64,000 bases of DNA from Venturia oleaginea (GCA_013176395.1 JABMLP010000003.1:1860001-1924000), one strand, 5' to 3'; positions 12,304-23,989 are shown, counted from the first letter of the stretch. The notes: a model not told the origin generated them from the sequence alone. Translations and numbers: made by a program.

Positions 12304-13842
12304 GGCGATGGACGCTCTTGGCTAGGAATATGTTTCGTAGAAGTTGCACGAAGGTGCAAAGTATTGGAATTGAGGGATCGAAGAGGGCAGCTTTGACAGG
12401 GGAAAAGGAAGGTCAAGAGAGAACGAGCAGCACGGTCTTATGTAGCAGACCAAGATTCTAGTTCCCGATGAGCCCTGGAAGAGCTGACGAAGACTTGGAT
12501 GTAAAGAAATGCAGAGGCGAGACGGTAGAGGTTATGGGGCACGTTCAGCTGCAGGGAACGTGAATGGGTCGAAGTTGTAGGCAGGTAGGTGGGATGGTTG
12601 CCGATCGAAGCGCTCCGCTCATGCATTGACCTTGCGGGGATTATTTAGGTGGTCAAATAGCTGTTGCGAGTCGGATATTGGTAATTGGTGTAGCAGAGAG
12701 AAAGGTTAGGTAGAGAAGGACAGCGCGAAGTCCCCCACTCCCACTCGAAGTTGCGAGACAGGTGTATTGAAAAGCATGATTCCATATGGCACCGTGAAGT
12801 ACATGTGGACTGGACATGGTTCGGACGTTCTTGTCGTTGTGGGTGGATCTGTGGTTGCTTTCCTTTTCTGTACCGAACTTGCTCTCTTTTTGCAAAGTCT
12901 TCTTCTCTTCGGCTGGGGCCGAATGTTGCCACAAGCGACCCATTCTTCTCATGTAGTACTTTTGCTCATGTAGAAAACTACTGCTATTACTGTATCTATT
13001 CTATATCTTCCTGCAACAATATCAACTCAGCCTGGCTCATCACACGACCACGTCCCAAAACATTGCGGCAACGTCTGCCAAGGCAAAGAAGCTTTGTTTC
13101 CATGCGCTTGTTGGCAGCAAGCGAACGGAAACGTTGCCGTGAAGCGAAATGTGGTTGCATCGGGACTCGGATGGCAGATTTGTTCGAGGCTAGATTTGTT
13201 CGAAGGCGAGAGCCAATCATCTGCGAACGTGGTGCTTCCACTGGCCCAGAACATGCATGGAAGGAAGGCGGCTCATGCTTGAGTGTGGAGAAGATCTTCT
13301 AGCGGGGGGATCTCGCGTCACAGTTCGCAAGCAACCATATCTTCTCAATCAAGGGCCCCAGCCCTCCGCCATCCCTCCTCCGCGGAACACCTTCGCTTCC
13401 TTCTCAGGCACCAAGGCATGACTTCCTCCTACACAGTAGCCATGATGGAACAATTCTCCACAGATTCTCACCATGTCCGCACCGGAATATCTCACGAATC
13501 CCTCCGCCAACCCTTTTTCAGCTGAACGACATGAAACACCACCACCTCTGCCCACATCGTCGAACATGACCAACTCGGATGGCACGGCCGTTAATAAGAG
13601 TTTCGAAGCTCCAACCATAGACCTTGCTTAACATCTTGCGATACGTACGTCCTACAGCCTCAGAATTCTCCTATATAGGGCTGAACATCTATTGGTCTCA
13701 GCCGATGGCGCATCCCTGTAGGAGTGACAAAGGCTGACAGGAGTTCATGAAAAAGTAAAGAGAACGGATTTGTCACTCCATGGCCAATTGGCCATCGACC
13801 TGGTAAGCCGGCGTTTCGAACATCTGGACTCGGGAACCAGAA

Positions 13843-13955
13843 GTTTCGATTCGGCATCTAGGGCCCGAGTTTGCACATTTCGTGTTGTTTCGATTCGACA
13901 TCTACCCGTGGGGCGCCAAGTTTGCAGTTTTCGTGTTGTTTCGATTCGAGACACT
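13843..13955. repeat. Imperfect direct repeat around GTTTCGATTCG
   Basis: The core GTTTCGATTCG occurs at 13843, 13887 and 13938. The last two copies sit inside a longer near-repeat of period 51 that begins with a/gAGTTTGCA and includes TTTCGTGTTGTTTCGATTCG. No coding function is evident. Confidence 0.7.
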
Positions 13956-14483
13956 GAACATTTCGCATGCTGTAAAGTATTGTTTCAGACGCTTTTGAAA
14001 GTGCCTGAAACATGTTGTCCTTGAATTATTATTCAACATTGCACTACGGTCCCATAGAATGTTAATCTGTCAAACAGCCGAGCATCATGATGTGGCTCTG
14101 AAGACTGAGCATTCCACCTCCTAGGCCTTGGATGGCGCTGGATATTCACAATATAAGTTTCTAGCTACTCAAAAATCGACTGAAATTCCACGCCATCTCA
14201 CCGGAGTTGAACAAGAAGCTCTTCCTCACCCCTTTTCTACTAGCAATTCATCAACCTGTTAAGTTTTATCACTCGGACCTTCTTGGTAGTGAAAGAACTA
14301 GCCAGCCTGTAAAGCAGCCTGTTCCGATATCAACTTACGATAGAGAAAACACAGGGAACGAACAATGATGTTTACCACCAGGCGCGTTCGCTTCCATCCA
14401 AGAACGATGACATCATGAGATTTATATCGACAGTTCTGCCCTCCTTTGTAGATTACCAGGACAATGTCAATACTTCTACCTAT

Positions 14484-14504
14484 ACCCCCCGTAAAAAGGG
14501 GGGT
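14484..14504. repeat. C6/G6 inverted repeat (hairpin)
   Basis: A perfect 7-bp inverted repeat, ACCCCCC, then a 7-nt loop GTAAAAA, then GGGGGGT. It stands out as a small G+C block in A+T-rich flanks. It could be a protein-binding palindrome or just a hairpin; there is no adjacent gene to tie it to. Confidence 0.6.
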
Positions 14505-15750
14505 CAGGATACCAAACAGCCTTGTCTTCAATTAACAATTCACCAACGTCCAACTTTGTCCTCGCAGCTTCATTGGAACACCAAGGAAGCGAAATCTACC
14601 TAGTTTGCGAAACAGGCCGCTTTGACGTTGGGAAGTCTAATTCGAATCTCTCCAAACTCAAGAAAAGAACAATGTCTTTCCATGAAAGCGAGCGAGAAAT
14701 CCGTTCATTCGGCCTTTCCGATAACATTTGATATTTGCTGTTGTTATTTCTCCTTTTCGCATAGATCGTCAATATCGATGCCTAGTTGGGGGAAGATGAC
14801 GCGAACGTTACGTTTATGCTTTTTTGTAGATGCGCCGAGGGAAAATACGATATAGAAGGGGTTACTATGAGTCTGTCGCAGTGAAGATAGGGGTTATTGT
14901 CTTACAGCAGCATATCTTATTAACTACATTGAGATTGCGTTTTCTTTCCTAACATCTTCTAGAATTATCGAGTTTCTTTCCATGTTGGTCGAGGTCTTAT
15001 TTATGCTTTGATCCTTTGAGGACTTGTGGAAATTAGATACACTGGAGCTATAAGCAGTCCATCAGCGATTATAGAACTTTCCCGGCCCGCGTGGAGAAGG
15101 TTTCTTTGTTCGTGCCCTGGAACAGGATATAAACGAGTGAGTTATGGCTTGTTTGAGAGCACGAAATCGTCGAGTGTTTCGTGGCATGCATGGATGATAG
15201 TTTGTCCATGACAATTAACGCTCCCTGTCATGGTATGAAAGGAGATATTGTAAGCATTTACTCACAGAAGAGGAACATTTATCGATAGAGAAATCCAAGC
15301 TCCGAGAGCCGCCTGATGGAGACCATTAAGCATGGCGTTTTTGTCATACCCAAGTAGTATGAGTACATTAGCAGAGAGGAGAGAGGTGACATCAAAGCAA
15401 GAGATGAGGGACGTTGAAATGGAAAAAAAAGGGGGTAATTAATTTAACGGGTAAGCGACAAACAAAAGTGGCAATGGGAAGGTATAATTTCTCTTTCTCG
15501 TTCCCACTCAAACAATAGTTTTCCACCATTCATTCGCCGAGATACATACATCCCATTCCCTCCTTGTATGCATTAAATCCAGAATGAACGCGATGACATC
15601 AAGGAAAGAACTGCCAAGTGAAAGAGATGCAAGGAGGGATTGTCCTCGCTGTTCTCCGACCTCAACCCTACCTACTACGTGCATAATAGTAACCCATCCC
15701 GTAACCTTCTTTAACTCATAAGGAAATCAAGAGCTCCCGATGCGCCCGCT

Positions 15751-16479
15751 CTAACCGAGAAAAGCAGCGAGGATAGCGAAGAGACCGAGACTCATGGTGC
15801 TGCCAACGAGAGTATTTGCGGCGTTGACGGTCTGGACTGCTGGCTTGGAGGAGGTTGGGGAAGAGGGCGCGTTTGGGACGGTACCGTTGCCAACTGGAGT
15901 GGGAACTGGTCCTGTAGTTGGCTTGACGACGGTTGCGGTGTTGGTCTTGGTCTTAGTGTTAGTGTTGGTTATGTTTCCGTACTCTGGACCGGAGGGAGGC
16001 GCAGGGTGTGGTGTTCCTGCCGGTGGAGGAGCCTTTGGAGGAGCCGCTGGAGGAGCTGCTGGAGGTGCTGCTGGAGGTGCTGCTGGAGGTGCTGCTGGAG
16101 GTGCTGCTGGAGGTGCTGCTGGAGGTGCTGCTGGAGGTGCTGGGTGTGTTTCCGCTGGTGGAGGAGCAGACTTAGGAGGGCCAGACTTGGGTGGAGCAGG
16201 TGCAGATGGTGGGGCTGGTGGTGCTTGTTGATCACCTGTTGGCTTCGCTGGGGGAGCGCTTTGTGGGCTGCTTGGAGCCGCCGGAGGAGCCTTTGGAGGA
16301 GCCGCTGGAGGAGCGGCCGGTGGTGCTTGCGGAGTAGCTGGTGGAACGACTGGATTCTGGATCTGCCCGTCACCAATCTGTTGGACTGGGACGACAGTAA
16401 GCATGGCGGCCGTGCTGTCCATGCCTTCCATGGCAGCGGCGCCAGCGATGAGGCCGAAGAGGATGGTAGAGGCACGCAT
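15751..16479 (-). CDS. Pro/Ala-repeat GPI-anchored cell-surface protein
   Basis: Probable cell-wall or plasma-membrane mannoprotein of unknown role. One exon encodes 242 aa. An N-terminal signal peptide (MRASTILFGLIAGAAA) is followed by a long Pro/Ala region built from the tetrapeptide APPA, with variants containing Lys, Ser and Thr. Then comes a Thr-rich stretch with an N-glycosylation site (NIT) and a hydrophobic C-terminal tail (about AANTLVGSTMSLGLFAILAA) of the type replaced by a GPI anchor. The repeat is encoded by a 12-bp tandem and is therefore likely to vary in length between strains. No catalytic domain is visible. Repeat-rich composition makes homology inference unsafe; the signal/GPI layout is the firm part. 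Confidence 0.75.
   Translation of the reverse strand: MRASTILFGLIAGAAAMEGMDSTAAMLTVVPVQQIGDGQIQNPVVPPATPQAPPAAPPAAPPKAPPAAPSSPQSAPPAKPTGDQQAPPAPPSAPAPPKSGPPKSAPPPAETHPAPPAAPPAAPPAAPPAAPPAAPPAAPPAAPPAAPPKAPPPAGTPHPAPPSGPEYGNITNTNTKTKTNTATVVKPTTGPVPTPVGNGTVPNAPSSPTSSKPAVQTVNAANTLVGSTMSLGLFAILAAFLG
16037..16140. repeat. 12-bp coding minisatellite (APPA repeat)
   Basis: About eight head-to-tail copies of a 12-bp unit, GGAGGTGCTGCT on the plus strand, with the first copies slightly diverged. Read on the minus strand each unit encodes APPA in the GPI-anchored protein. The unit is a multiple of three, so copy-number change keeps the frame. Confidence 0.9.
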
Positions 16480-18682
16480 CTTGGAGTTCGAAGAGGTGTT
16501 TGAAAAGGTTGATTAGAGAAGTGGAAGCGATTTGGAAAAGAAAAACGACTGTTTTGAGAAGGGTTGACGGAGATAATAGTTTGAATTCTGCTGAGCTTCT
16601 AAACGAAGGTGTATGGTAGAAACCGAAATTATTAGCACAGCTGGTAGTGGAGGAGTGACTGAGCTGAGGGCAGAACTTTAGACGGGAAATGGCTCTCCTT
16701 CAAGGGCTCGGCGCAGAGACTCATCAATTGTCCGTGTGGCTCGAATGAGGACTCAGCACCAGACATCACATAGTATTAGTTTGGGTATCCCTGAGTTAGT
16801 TTCCTCACCGTTCCCTGCGATGCTGGTGTGAGGCATCGGGGTTTCCCTATCGTACCTTGCATATCGATATTGATTGACTGGCCCTACCCCAGTCGAAGTT
16901 TGATTTGCTCCGTCCGCCAGTAGTGCGGGAAGGACATTCTGGGCGACAGTGATTTCCTCGCGATTGGATACAGCGTCGTCCTGTGCGGGTTTGACGTTGA
17001 AAAAGGGGCATATTCTGACGGATGGTTCGCCGATTGCGATGAAGGTTAAGCCGTGCAATGCGCGAGCGGGTTTCGTTTCAAAGTAACAATACATAGTATA
17101 CCCCAGGCATCCAGCAATAGCAATGACGGTCCTATCAATAGCAATGATGAAATACTGCGGCCCTGGCTTTGTTTAATCTCGAATCATTTTGATGCTTCCA
17201 AACATGCCTTGGTGACGGCATGCGCCCTGTCGTGATGTTTGCGCACTCGAGCATTGGTGACTCCAGAAGTGGTGACTCCAGAAGTGGTGATTCCAGAAGT
17301 GGTGATTCCAGAAGTGGTGGTTCCAGACCGAGTCGCGCTGCAGGAGTGAGCGTGTCCGTTTTGAGGGTGAAGTCATTTCACACAATCACCCTAATGAAAA
17401 ATCTCTATGACCGCAATTTCTGCTCTCAAGGGTTAGCATCCTGTGTTCCAGTTCCTCGGCAGGCTGGTCGATGATCCTCCACGCTCCATGTATGATGTGC
17501 CCTATACAGATTCAATACCTGGCTGGCTCTTGGACATTGGTTGCTGGTGGGAATGTGATTGAGGGGACAAGGAGGAGAAGTCGTTGCGACAATTCATCGT
17601 CACCTCATCGGAACAGCCTGAGGCAAACAACATCGGGTTGAGGTCTGCAAACACAGCCACAACTCCACGAAAGAAAGTTCACATGCCTGCACCATCCATC
17701 AAAATTCGGCTTCGGCGGTAGAAAAGTCGTCACCGTGTCTCCCTCCCCTCGTATTCAGTCCTGTGTACCGTAATATTGTACCTTCAAGTACCTAATCGCC
17801 TTCAAACAAACAGCCTTTCCGCACGTAGTAGGGCCCTTTCATCATCACATTGTCTTCGGCCTCCTTCCGCGCTCGCCCATCGCCTCTCCTCTCAAACGTT
17901 TATTGAGGGCATCCTATTTCAGACTATCAAAGAATCACTTGATCTATGCGATGCCTGTTACCGACACGAGAAGTCATTTGGGTTGCGGAGATACAAGTCG
18001 ATCTAGTGCCAAAAGGACCACACGAAACAGGCAGCACCGATCCTTTGAGATGAAACCATCCGCCACAGCATTTACGTGCTCTACGCTTCTCCAGCAGTAG
18101 TTCATGAAAATACTGCCACAAACATCTCGTGTAACAACAGCCTTCCTGTACGACTGTAAATACAGTCCAGGATGATCAACAAGATGATCAGCATTGGGAT
18201 CCACTACTCGTAAAACACAATACGATACTCTGAGACCCACAACGAACAACCCGAATTGTCCTCGAGCTCCCAAGTCATCGCTTTCACAATCCTTTCGAGC
18301 CACTACACAGAGACTGTGCTCGCAGGTTTATAGGGACCTTTCTATTCATTCAACTCTAATTACAAAGTCGCTTAATAAAGCGCCCCAATTTCGTCTACAT
18401 ACGTTGCAACCTCATTCCTTCTAGATAAATCCTCCACCAAACGTGGCCGTTACCCATACGAGCCGTGTAAGGTCAATATCAACATCCATGATTCCATCAA
18501 TAACTGAAATGCCAAAAAATCATCGCTACGCTATTCTACTATGGTATGCCGAACCGAAAGAGACCCGCATTCCCTGAAAGAGGGCGGAGACAAAGGAAAA
18601 ATTCTGAAGGGTGCCGAGTATAGTACCCACCCCGATCCGAACTCGAGGTCTCAGAGAAAACCAACCATTGCGCTTTGAAGGA
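16480..18682. other. Intergenic region with a 15-bp minisatellite
   Basis: 2.2 kb holding the promoter of the Pro/Ala GPI gene (left) and the 3' flank of the large membrane-protein gene (right). Apart from the 15-bp tandem repeat at 17256-17330 I see no feature. A 113-codon minus-strand ATG frame at 16753-17094 lacks any domain or splice support and is not called. Confidence 0.45.
17256..17330. repeat. 15-bp tandem repeat, five copies
   Basis: Five consecutive units of GGTGACTCCAGAAGT with a few substitutions (GACTCC to GATTCC), the fifth decayed at its end. It lies in non-coding DNA. The unit is a multiple of three and produces repetitive peptides in several frames, which explains the spurious open frames on both strands. 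Confidence 0.9.
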
Positions 18683-21600
18683 TTAGGTCGCGAGCCAATT
18701 CGCCCACTCACACCCACACCCACCAGTCCCCCCATCAAGCCCACCTGGTCCTCCATCCGCCAAACTCACATTGACACTCTGGAAAGGGCCCGCAGCCGGG
18801 TTAATAGCTTTGCCTCCAAACGCCCTATTTTCCCTCTGAAACTGTCGTGAATTGACATCAATATGTCCACCAACGTCCAACGCGTAACAAAACAGCATCT
18901 TCGTCGTCAAACCACCTCCATGTCTATCCAAGCTTACTGTAATCGGATATGGAAAACTGCCTGGTCTGGAAAACATATCCCCACCGGAAGAATTCTTGGA
19001 GTTCGAAGAAGCGCTGGAGCTGGGTAAGAGGATAGCTGAAGGTCCTTTGTTTGTCCAGATTTGGACTTTGAATCTTGTGTCGCGCCATGTGCAGCGGACG
19101 TTTGCGCCATCGAATGTCGAACCGCCGTTGTTGTCTGCTGGTACTTGAGTGTAGGACTGTGTATTGTTTGATATTTTGATGGATTTGAGGAAGATGTTGC
19201 GATCGAAGTAAGTGTAAAAGCCGTAATGCTCGTCTAGACCACCGCGATTATAGAGCCGCAAGGGTTGGTAAGCTGGGAACGGGAGGAGATTAGCGGCTTG
19301 TGCTGTTCCATCTGGATTGATGTTTGGGATTGGGATGGCTGTTGTGAGGGTAGGGATGATGATTCCTGAGCTTGACGCGCTAGGATCTGTGATCAGTGTG
19401 CTGGTACCGGAGGGGACTGCACGTTTCGCGTTTGAGTTGGAGACGGGCGTTGGGACGCGGAAGGACATGAAGAAGGGTGTCTTTTCCCCTTCAAATGGCG
19501 ATAATGTGCCATCGGTGGTGTTTCCTAGAAAAGCTTGCTCTTCTAAAAGTGGTGCTGCAGGTGAAGGTGGAAATGCAGTACTGCTGAACAAGTCTCGGGC
19601 AATTAGCAGACTCCTTGCCCACGAGCGAGCCACTGATGCACCAGACCCAGCGTTCCTAGCCTTTAATTCCGAGGTATAAGCAGACTTATCGTAGTCGATC
19701 CTGACGGAAAAGTTGGGCTGATCTGGATCATTCGGGAGAATGCCTTCTTGTTGCTCTTTAGGAACGGTGCAACTCCACATGGCCTGAGGGCTTACGCAAC
19801 CAGAAACGCTGGTGCGCAAGTTTGGCCTTGCGATAGTCAAAGCGCCTGTGGGGATCGGTGGAAAGTTCGTGATGTTCAAGAACGTAGATGTAGGTGTAGA
19901 CGGCAAGGTCGGGGTCGATCTTGGGTGTTTCTTCCTGCTCAGGAGAACAGCCACAACGACCGCGACGACGACCAGAATAAGGAAGACAAAACAGCAACCG
20001 CAACAGCACCAAACTTTTCGTTTGCTCTTGTTCGTTTTCCTGCCATCCTTGCCTTCATTTTTATATTTGTTGTCCTTTTTCTTGCTCCCGCAGATAGTGA
20101 AATACTGCATTCTGCTCTCCATTTTTGGTTTCTTCTGTTTCTTTGGCTTTTCGGTCGCCATCGTGGAGTCGGAAAATCTACCTTTTGGGTACTGCGGAGA
20201 GGCTTCATACATATTCCTGCTTTGAGATGGCGATGACTGCCTCTGTGCTGCGACTGGCGGAGGCGCAAAATAAACAGGAGCATATGACATTGGCGGCGTT
20301 TGCTTGACGATCTGAGCAGTGAAAGAGGATCTCGTGGATGTGGGTGCCAGTGAAGAGCTCTGCAAACCTCTCGTTGAAACACCTTGAATCTCCCCTGGAT
20401 TTATTGGACCATTGACAATAACTTTTGCTGATGGAACTGTACCGACCACAGCGATCTGACCGACAGGCGAAAATGTTGTGCTGGCAGATTGGGGTGAGTC
20501 TTGGTGGGGAGATGAGATTGTTTGTCCGATCGGTGGAGCGACGAGTTTGCTCCGTGTACCTACTGAACCTTCTGAGTCTGACTCGACCGAGTGTTTTGGC
20601 GGCTCAACAGCTGACGCAGGATTGAATCCAAGGACTAATGGCACCTCCCTATCATTTGGACTGAAGGCGCTAGGGCTGAAAGTGGTGTATTCGGTGTCTT
20701 GAGAAAAGTGAGACTTCATCACTGGCATTGGTTCCGTAGTGATATGAGGCAACCGTTCATTGGACTCCAGTCTCCTCAGAGCCTGGGAATTATGTGTTGC
20801 ACGAGTCCCCAGCTTCATGCTTCCCGCGCTCTTTGAGTGCCGCAGATCAAGAACTTCTGCCAAACTCTGATTTTTGTGCTGCTCAGGGACATTTGGATGA
20901 CTTTGTGATCGAGTCAAATAATCCGATTCAATTTCCGCTGGAAACTCTTTCGCTTGTAGTCTACCAGCAACAAAGGAGTCGGTAGGCATTTTCGGAACAT
21001 CCGGTGTTCTGGATCCATCTGTTGGGGAGCGGAACTTCGAAAACGATCTGGACAATTCGAAAGGCGTCCTAATTACATCCCACCATCCCCTCGAGCGCCG
21101 TGGTGTGGGTGGAATCGCCGTGTTGATGGTAAGATGTCCCGAATCGTAGATGTTCGCTGTTCCGGCGGTAAGTGGAGTTTGATCTTCTTCGAAGAGAGTG
21201 GCTGTGGAGTTGTGGCGGCCTATCTTTCGACCGTAAACTTCCACCTCAGAAGCGGTAGAATATTCTCGAGTTTGCTGGCGAACTTGGTCAGTTTCGTGGC
21301 TGGAAGCGGGTGCCGAAGCTACAGCAGGCTGGGGCCTAGAAAGCAAGTACGGAAGGCCGCTAGGAAATGCTGGGATAGAGGGATTGCTGAGAGAATGCGA
21401 TGGAGCCAGAGTTGCTCGAGAGTAGGTACTAGAAGCTACACGGAAGCCTGGGAGGTCAGAGTTTCTGTTTTCCAGCGCCGGTGTGATGAGGATGGTTGGA
21501 GTTTCAGGGTTGAACTTGCTGCCTAGCGTGATCCCAAGGTCCATGGGTTGGTTTTTGGAGTAAGTTGGTGCCTGCGTCGAAATCTGGGTGTATGCCTGCC

Positions 21601-22093
21601 TGCTTTGCTCTGTGTCCTTGACCTGTGGTTCGTCCGCCAATTGTTCATACTTTGTAGATTGCTTTCGAGATCCTTGGAGAGAAACTTGCGAAGGACTGTC
21701 CCCTTTGTGTCTTGTCACTCCTGTGTCGATTGACAAGCCGACTATTGGCTTGCGGGGCGTTGATTTTTCAACCCTCTTCGCGCCATCACGGCTAAGTCGT
21801 TTCGTTGTTTCGCGAGCACCAGCAGTGCTTGCCGCAATTCTTGAGGCCACATTATCCCAATCTCGTCGAGCTCCAACTTTTACCCTTCGTTCAGGTGAGG
21901 TCCTGCCATCTAAACTGATATCGTCGTAGCATGGAGGTGATGCTGAGTACCAGTTCTCGTCGCTTGATGTGGGATTCGTAATCTTTGTTCGTGTGGAAGC
22001 ATTTTTGGTGACTGTAACATTTACTGTAAATTCGCTTTCTTGTTCAATCGGTTGGACAGGTTGTCGTCGAAAATGTTGATCGCGAGTTGACAT
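18683..22093 (-). CDS. Large single-pass membrane protein with Cys-containing extracellular domain
   Basis: A single uninterrupted frame of 1136 aa. Residues 1 to ~675 are hydrophilic, Ser/Pro/Thr rich and probably disordered and cytoplasmic. A basic stretch (KNEGKDGRKTNKSKRK) then leads into a Cys-rich start and a strongly hydrophobic segment (~690-716, around FVFLILVVVAVVVAVLLS). Basic residues on the N side fit a type II topology. About 420 residues follow outside, starting with a Pro/Thr stalk (SISTPTSTF-type composition) and a folded-looking region with GLDEHYGFYTYFDRNIFLKS and CTWRDTRFKVQIW, ending CGCEWANWLAT. I do not recognise the outer domain. The layout resembles fungal surface sensors or cargo receptors, but no function should be inferred. 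The start is the first ATG. Confidence 0.8.
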   Translation of the reverse strand: MSTRDQHFRRQPVQPIEQESEFTVNVTVTKNASTRTKITNPTSSDENWYSASPPCYDDISLDGRTSPERRVKVGARRDWDNVASRIAASTAGARETTKRLSRDGAKRVEKSTPRKPIVGLSIDTGVTRHKGDSPSQVSLQGSRKQSTKYEQLADEPQVKDTEQSRQAYTQISTQAPTYSKNQPMDLGITLGSKFNPETPTILITPALENRNSDLPGFRVASSTYSRATLAPSHSLSNPSIPAFPSGLPYLLSRPQPAVASAPASSHETDQVRQQTREYSTASEVEVYGRKIGRHNSTATLFEEDQTPLTAGTANIYDSGHLTINTAIPPTPRRSRGWWDVIRTPFELSRSFSKFRSPTDGSRTPDVPKMPTDSFVAGRLQAKEFPAEIESDYLTRSQSHPNVPEQHKNQSLAEVLDLRHSKSAGSMKLGTRATHNSQALRRLESNERLPHITTEPMPVMKSHFSQDTEYTTFSPSAFSPNDREVPLVLGFNPASAVEPPKHSVESDSEGSVGTRSKLVAPPIGQTISSPHQDSPQSASTTFSPVGQIAVVGTVPSAKVIVNGPINPGEIQGVSTRGLQSSSLAPTSTRSSFTAQIVKQTPPMSYAPVYFAPPPVAAQRQSSPSQSRNMYEASPQYPKGRFSDSTMATEKPKKQKKPKMESRMQYFTICGSKKKDNKYKNEGKDGRKTNKSKRKVWCCCGCCFVFLILVVVAVVVAVLLSRKKHPRSTPTLPSTPTSTFLNITNFPPIPTGALTIARPNLRTSVSGCVSPQAMWSCTVPKEQQEGILPNDPDQPNFSVRIDYDKSAYTSELKARNAGSGASVARSWARSLLIARDLFSSTAFPPSPAAPLLEEQAFLGNTTDGTLSPFEGEKTPFFMSFRVPTPVSNSNAKRAVPSGTSTLITDPSASSSGIIIPTLTTAIPIPNINPDGTAQAANLLPFPAYQPLRLYNRGGLDEHYGFYTYFDRNIFLKSIKISNNTQSYTQVPADNNGGSTFDGANVRCTWRDTRFKVQIWTNKGPSAILLPSSSASSNSKNSSGGDMFSRPGSFPYPITVSLDRHGGGLTTKMLFCYALDVGGHIDVNSRQFQRENRAFGGKAINPAAGPFQSVNVSLADGGPGGLDGGTGGCGCEWANWLAT

Positions 22094-23989
22094 TTCGCAG
22101 TCCTGTAATTTGGGCTGTGTATGCTGGTGTTTTTCAAGCTCGATGTCGACTCGACTGATCCGAAACGAAGTAGCAAGATTTGCCGTTCTTGATGAAACTC
22201 AAAAGGTCTAAGAGAAAGAAGAAACTGCTAACCTGATCTCTGATGATAAATAGTGAGTGCAGATTGCCAAGGAAAACGCTATTGTTTAGGACAATAGGCG
22301 GGTATCAAAACAGAGTGGAAAACAACAATACGAAAGGCGGCAATAGAGGTCTGAAGAACGTGAGATAGGCCGAATGACTGGATTTCAACAAGAGGAATAG
22401 CAGAGGTCATTAAGGTAGTCAGTTTTGATTCCCGCAACGAAATGAGCACCGCATCTCAGAGGCGGTTGTCCAGCTAGTAAATCCTGCTTGCAGACGCCCT
22501 ATTTCGACTGTACGATGGGACAATCACCCGATTCGCTGATGAGAATAGAGGCCTGGGCTCGGAATCTTCTTTTCAAATGGCTGGAGAAGAAGTGATTGGC
22601 AAGGTGAAGCTGCGACGGAAAGCATTGGGTCACGGAGGAGCTTGTTGGGGCCACACAGGCGGCTGCAAAAGACGCCATGAGCCTCAGAGCATCAGCGCCT
22701 ACTGAAGTGCTGTTCATGCGTAACATTGTGGTTGGACTGAGGGGAGCGAACGGTTCGATGAGAGCGGCTATTGGGCGATTTTGGTTAAGCGCCCATAGTC
22801 CATAGTCCATACCAATCACGTAACATTGTGAGCACTCTATGGATGACATGATATAAGAAGCTGACTGAGGGCAGAGCATTGGCAGATTTTGGTCAGATGT
22901 TGGCAGTCGTTCCCTGCCCTAGAGTACTTGATCGAATTTCTCTCTCCACCGGGCTTTGCTCTAGGCGATTCGTTGACGAGCTGTTGGCTGCCGAGGTTTC
23001 TTCGAGGAAGGTCTTCGGAGAAGGAGAGAAGAACACAATACTCTAGAATCTAGATCAGAAGATAGAGCCCCGAACCCCTTTCTCGAAGCACTGAGCAGAT
23101 TGTGGTGCAGAAGCACTGATACTCGGTATGCTTGTGTCGCTCCCTGCTTGCCGATGTTCTGGCCTTCGTTACACAGGCACAGATGTTGTTACTCATGTAA
23201 GGGCAGAAGGCATTAATATACTCTCAGCGCTATCTTTCGAGGGAAGCGGTATAAGATATACAGTCTCCATAGTAGCGGTCTTCAGAGCGCGTGTCGGGAG
23301 AATCCTAGAATAACTCGTAGCGTAATTCCCCTGGCTTTCTCCATCTTGGCAGGCTCTCCTCAACCGTTGCAGATGGTAGATACCTACTCCTTAACTAATG
23401 TGGGTACTCCAAATGTCCAGGAGAGAACAATGGTTGAGGACCGGCCTGATCATTTCTTCCCTCTCCATTGCAACCGTCTGTAACACGAAGCCATCTTGAT
23501 CGACGGCTTTTGTCACACCAAATCCCTCCACTGTGGCAGCATCCAGTCTTCTCAAACCCTACTAGACCTCTCGAAAGCGACCTCTGCAGTTGCTGGACAA
23601 CCCTTGCTTCATCCTTTCAACCATATCCACCCCCGAGACTTACGCAAGCAGACATCGACAACGCCTCATAAATCATCACGAACAGAACTGGGACTTCAAG
23701 TTGCACTTTATCGTCCGACCATCTCTCCTTCCAAACACGTCCTCAATATCCGATCCCAGCCCACCTACGGCTACGCGCCTGGAACGTTGCAAATCTGGCT
23801 TCCACAGGTTCCTCCACGGCCGCTTCCTCTCACCATCGACGGCGTTCGTCGATTAATTTCCGCAACCCTCCCAAAATACCCACAAGCGTTGATACATCAT
23901 CATCGTCTCAATCTTCGGGCACTCAGTCGAGCCGGTTTGCTCAATCTTTAGAACCCATCCCTGGAACACCAGGGGGGCTCGACAGCCAC
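22094..23989. promoter_or_regulatory. Divergent promoter region, membrane protein / MNN10
   Basis: 1.9 kb between divergent starts. The 500 bp before the MNN10 ATG are C-rich on the plus strand and stay open in one frame up to a stop at 23951, just before the ATG at 23990; that frame has no ATG near its beginning and is read here as a long leader. No further gene is supported. Confidence 0.45.

Larger units (their letters stand above)
12304..15750. other. Large gene-poor intergenic region
   Basis: 3.4 kb between two minus-strand genes, holding the MFS transporter promoter on its left. It contains an imperfect repeat near 13843-13955 and a C6/G6 hairpin at 14484-14504. A 52-codon ATG frame lies at 13473-13631 (MSAPEYLTNPSANPFSAERH...); its composition looks protein-like but nothing else supports it. 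The right half is A+T rich. No larger gene is supported on either strand. Confidence 0.45.

Noticed and set aside
16006..16503. 165-codon Trp/Arg/Cys-rich plus frame
   Set aside because: Shadow of the 12-bp repeat of the GPI protein on the other strand.
16753..17094. 113-codon minus ATG frame
   Set aside because: No domain, no introns, no conserved-looking block; kept as unannotated intergenic DNA.
23496..23951. 151-codon frame directly upstream of MNN10
   Set aside because: Begins with TTG rather than ATG, ends before the MNN10 ATG and has no recognisable protein features; read as leader.
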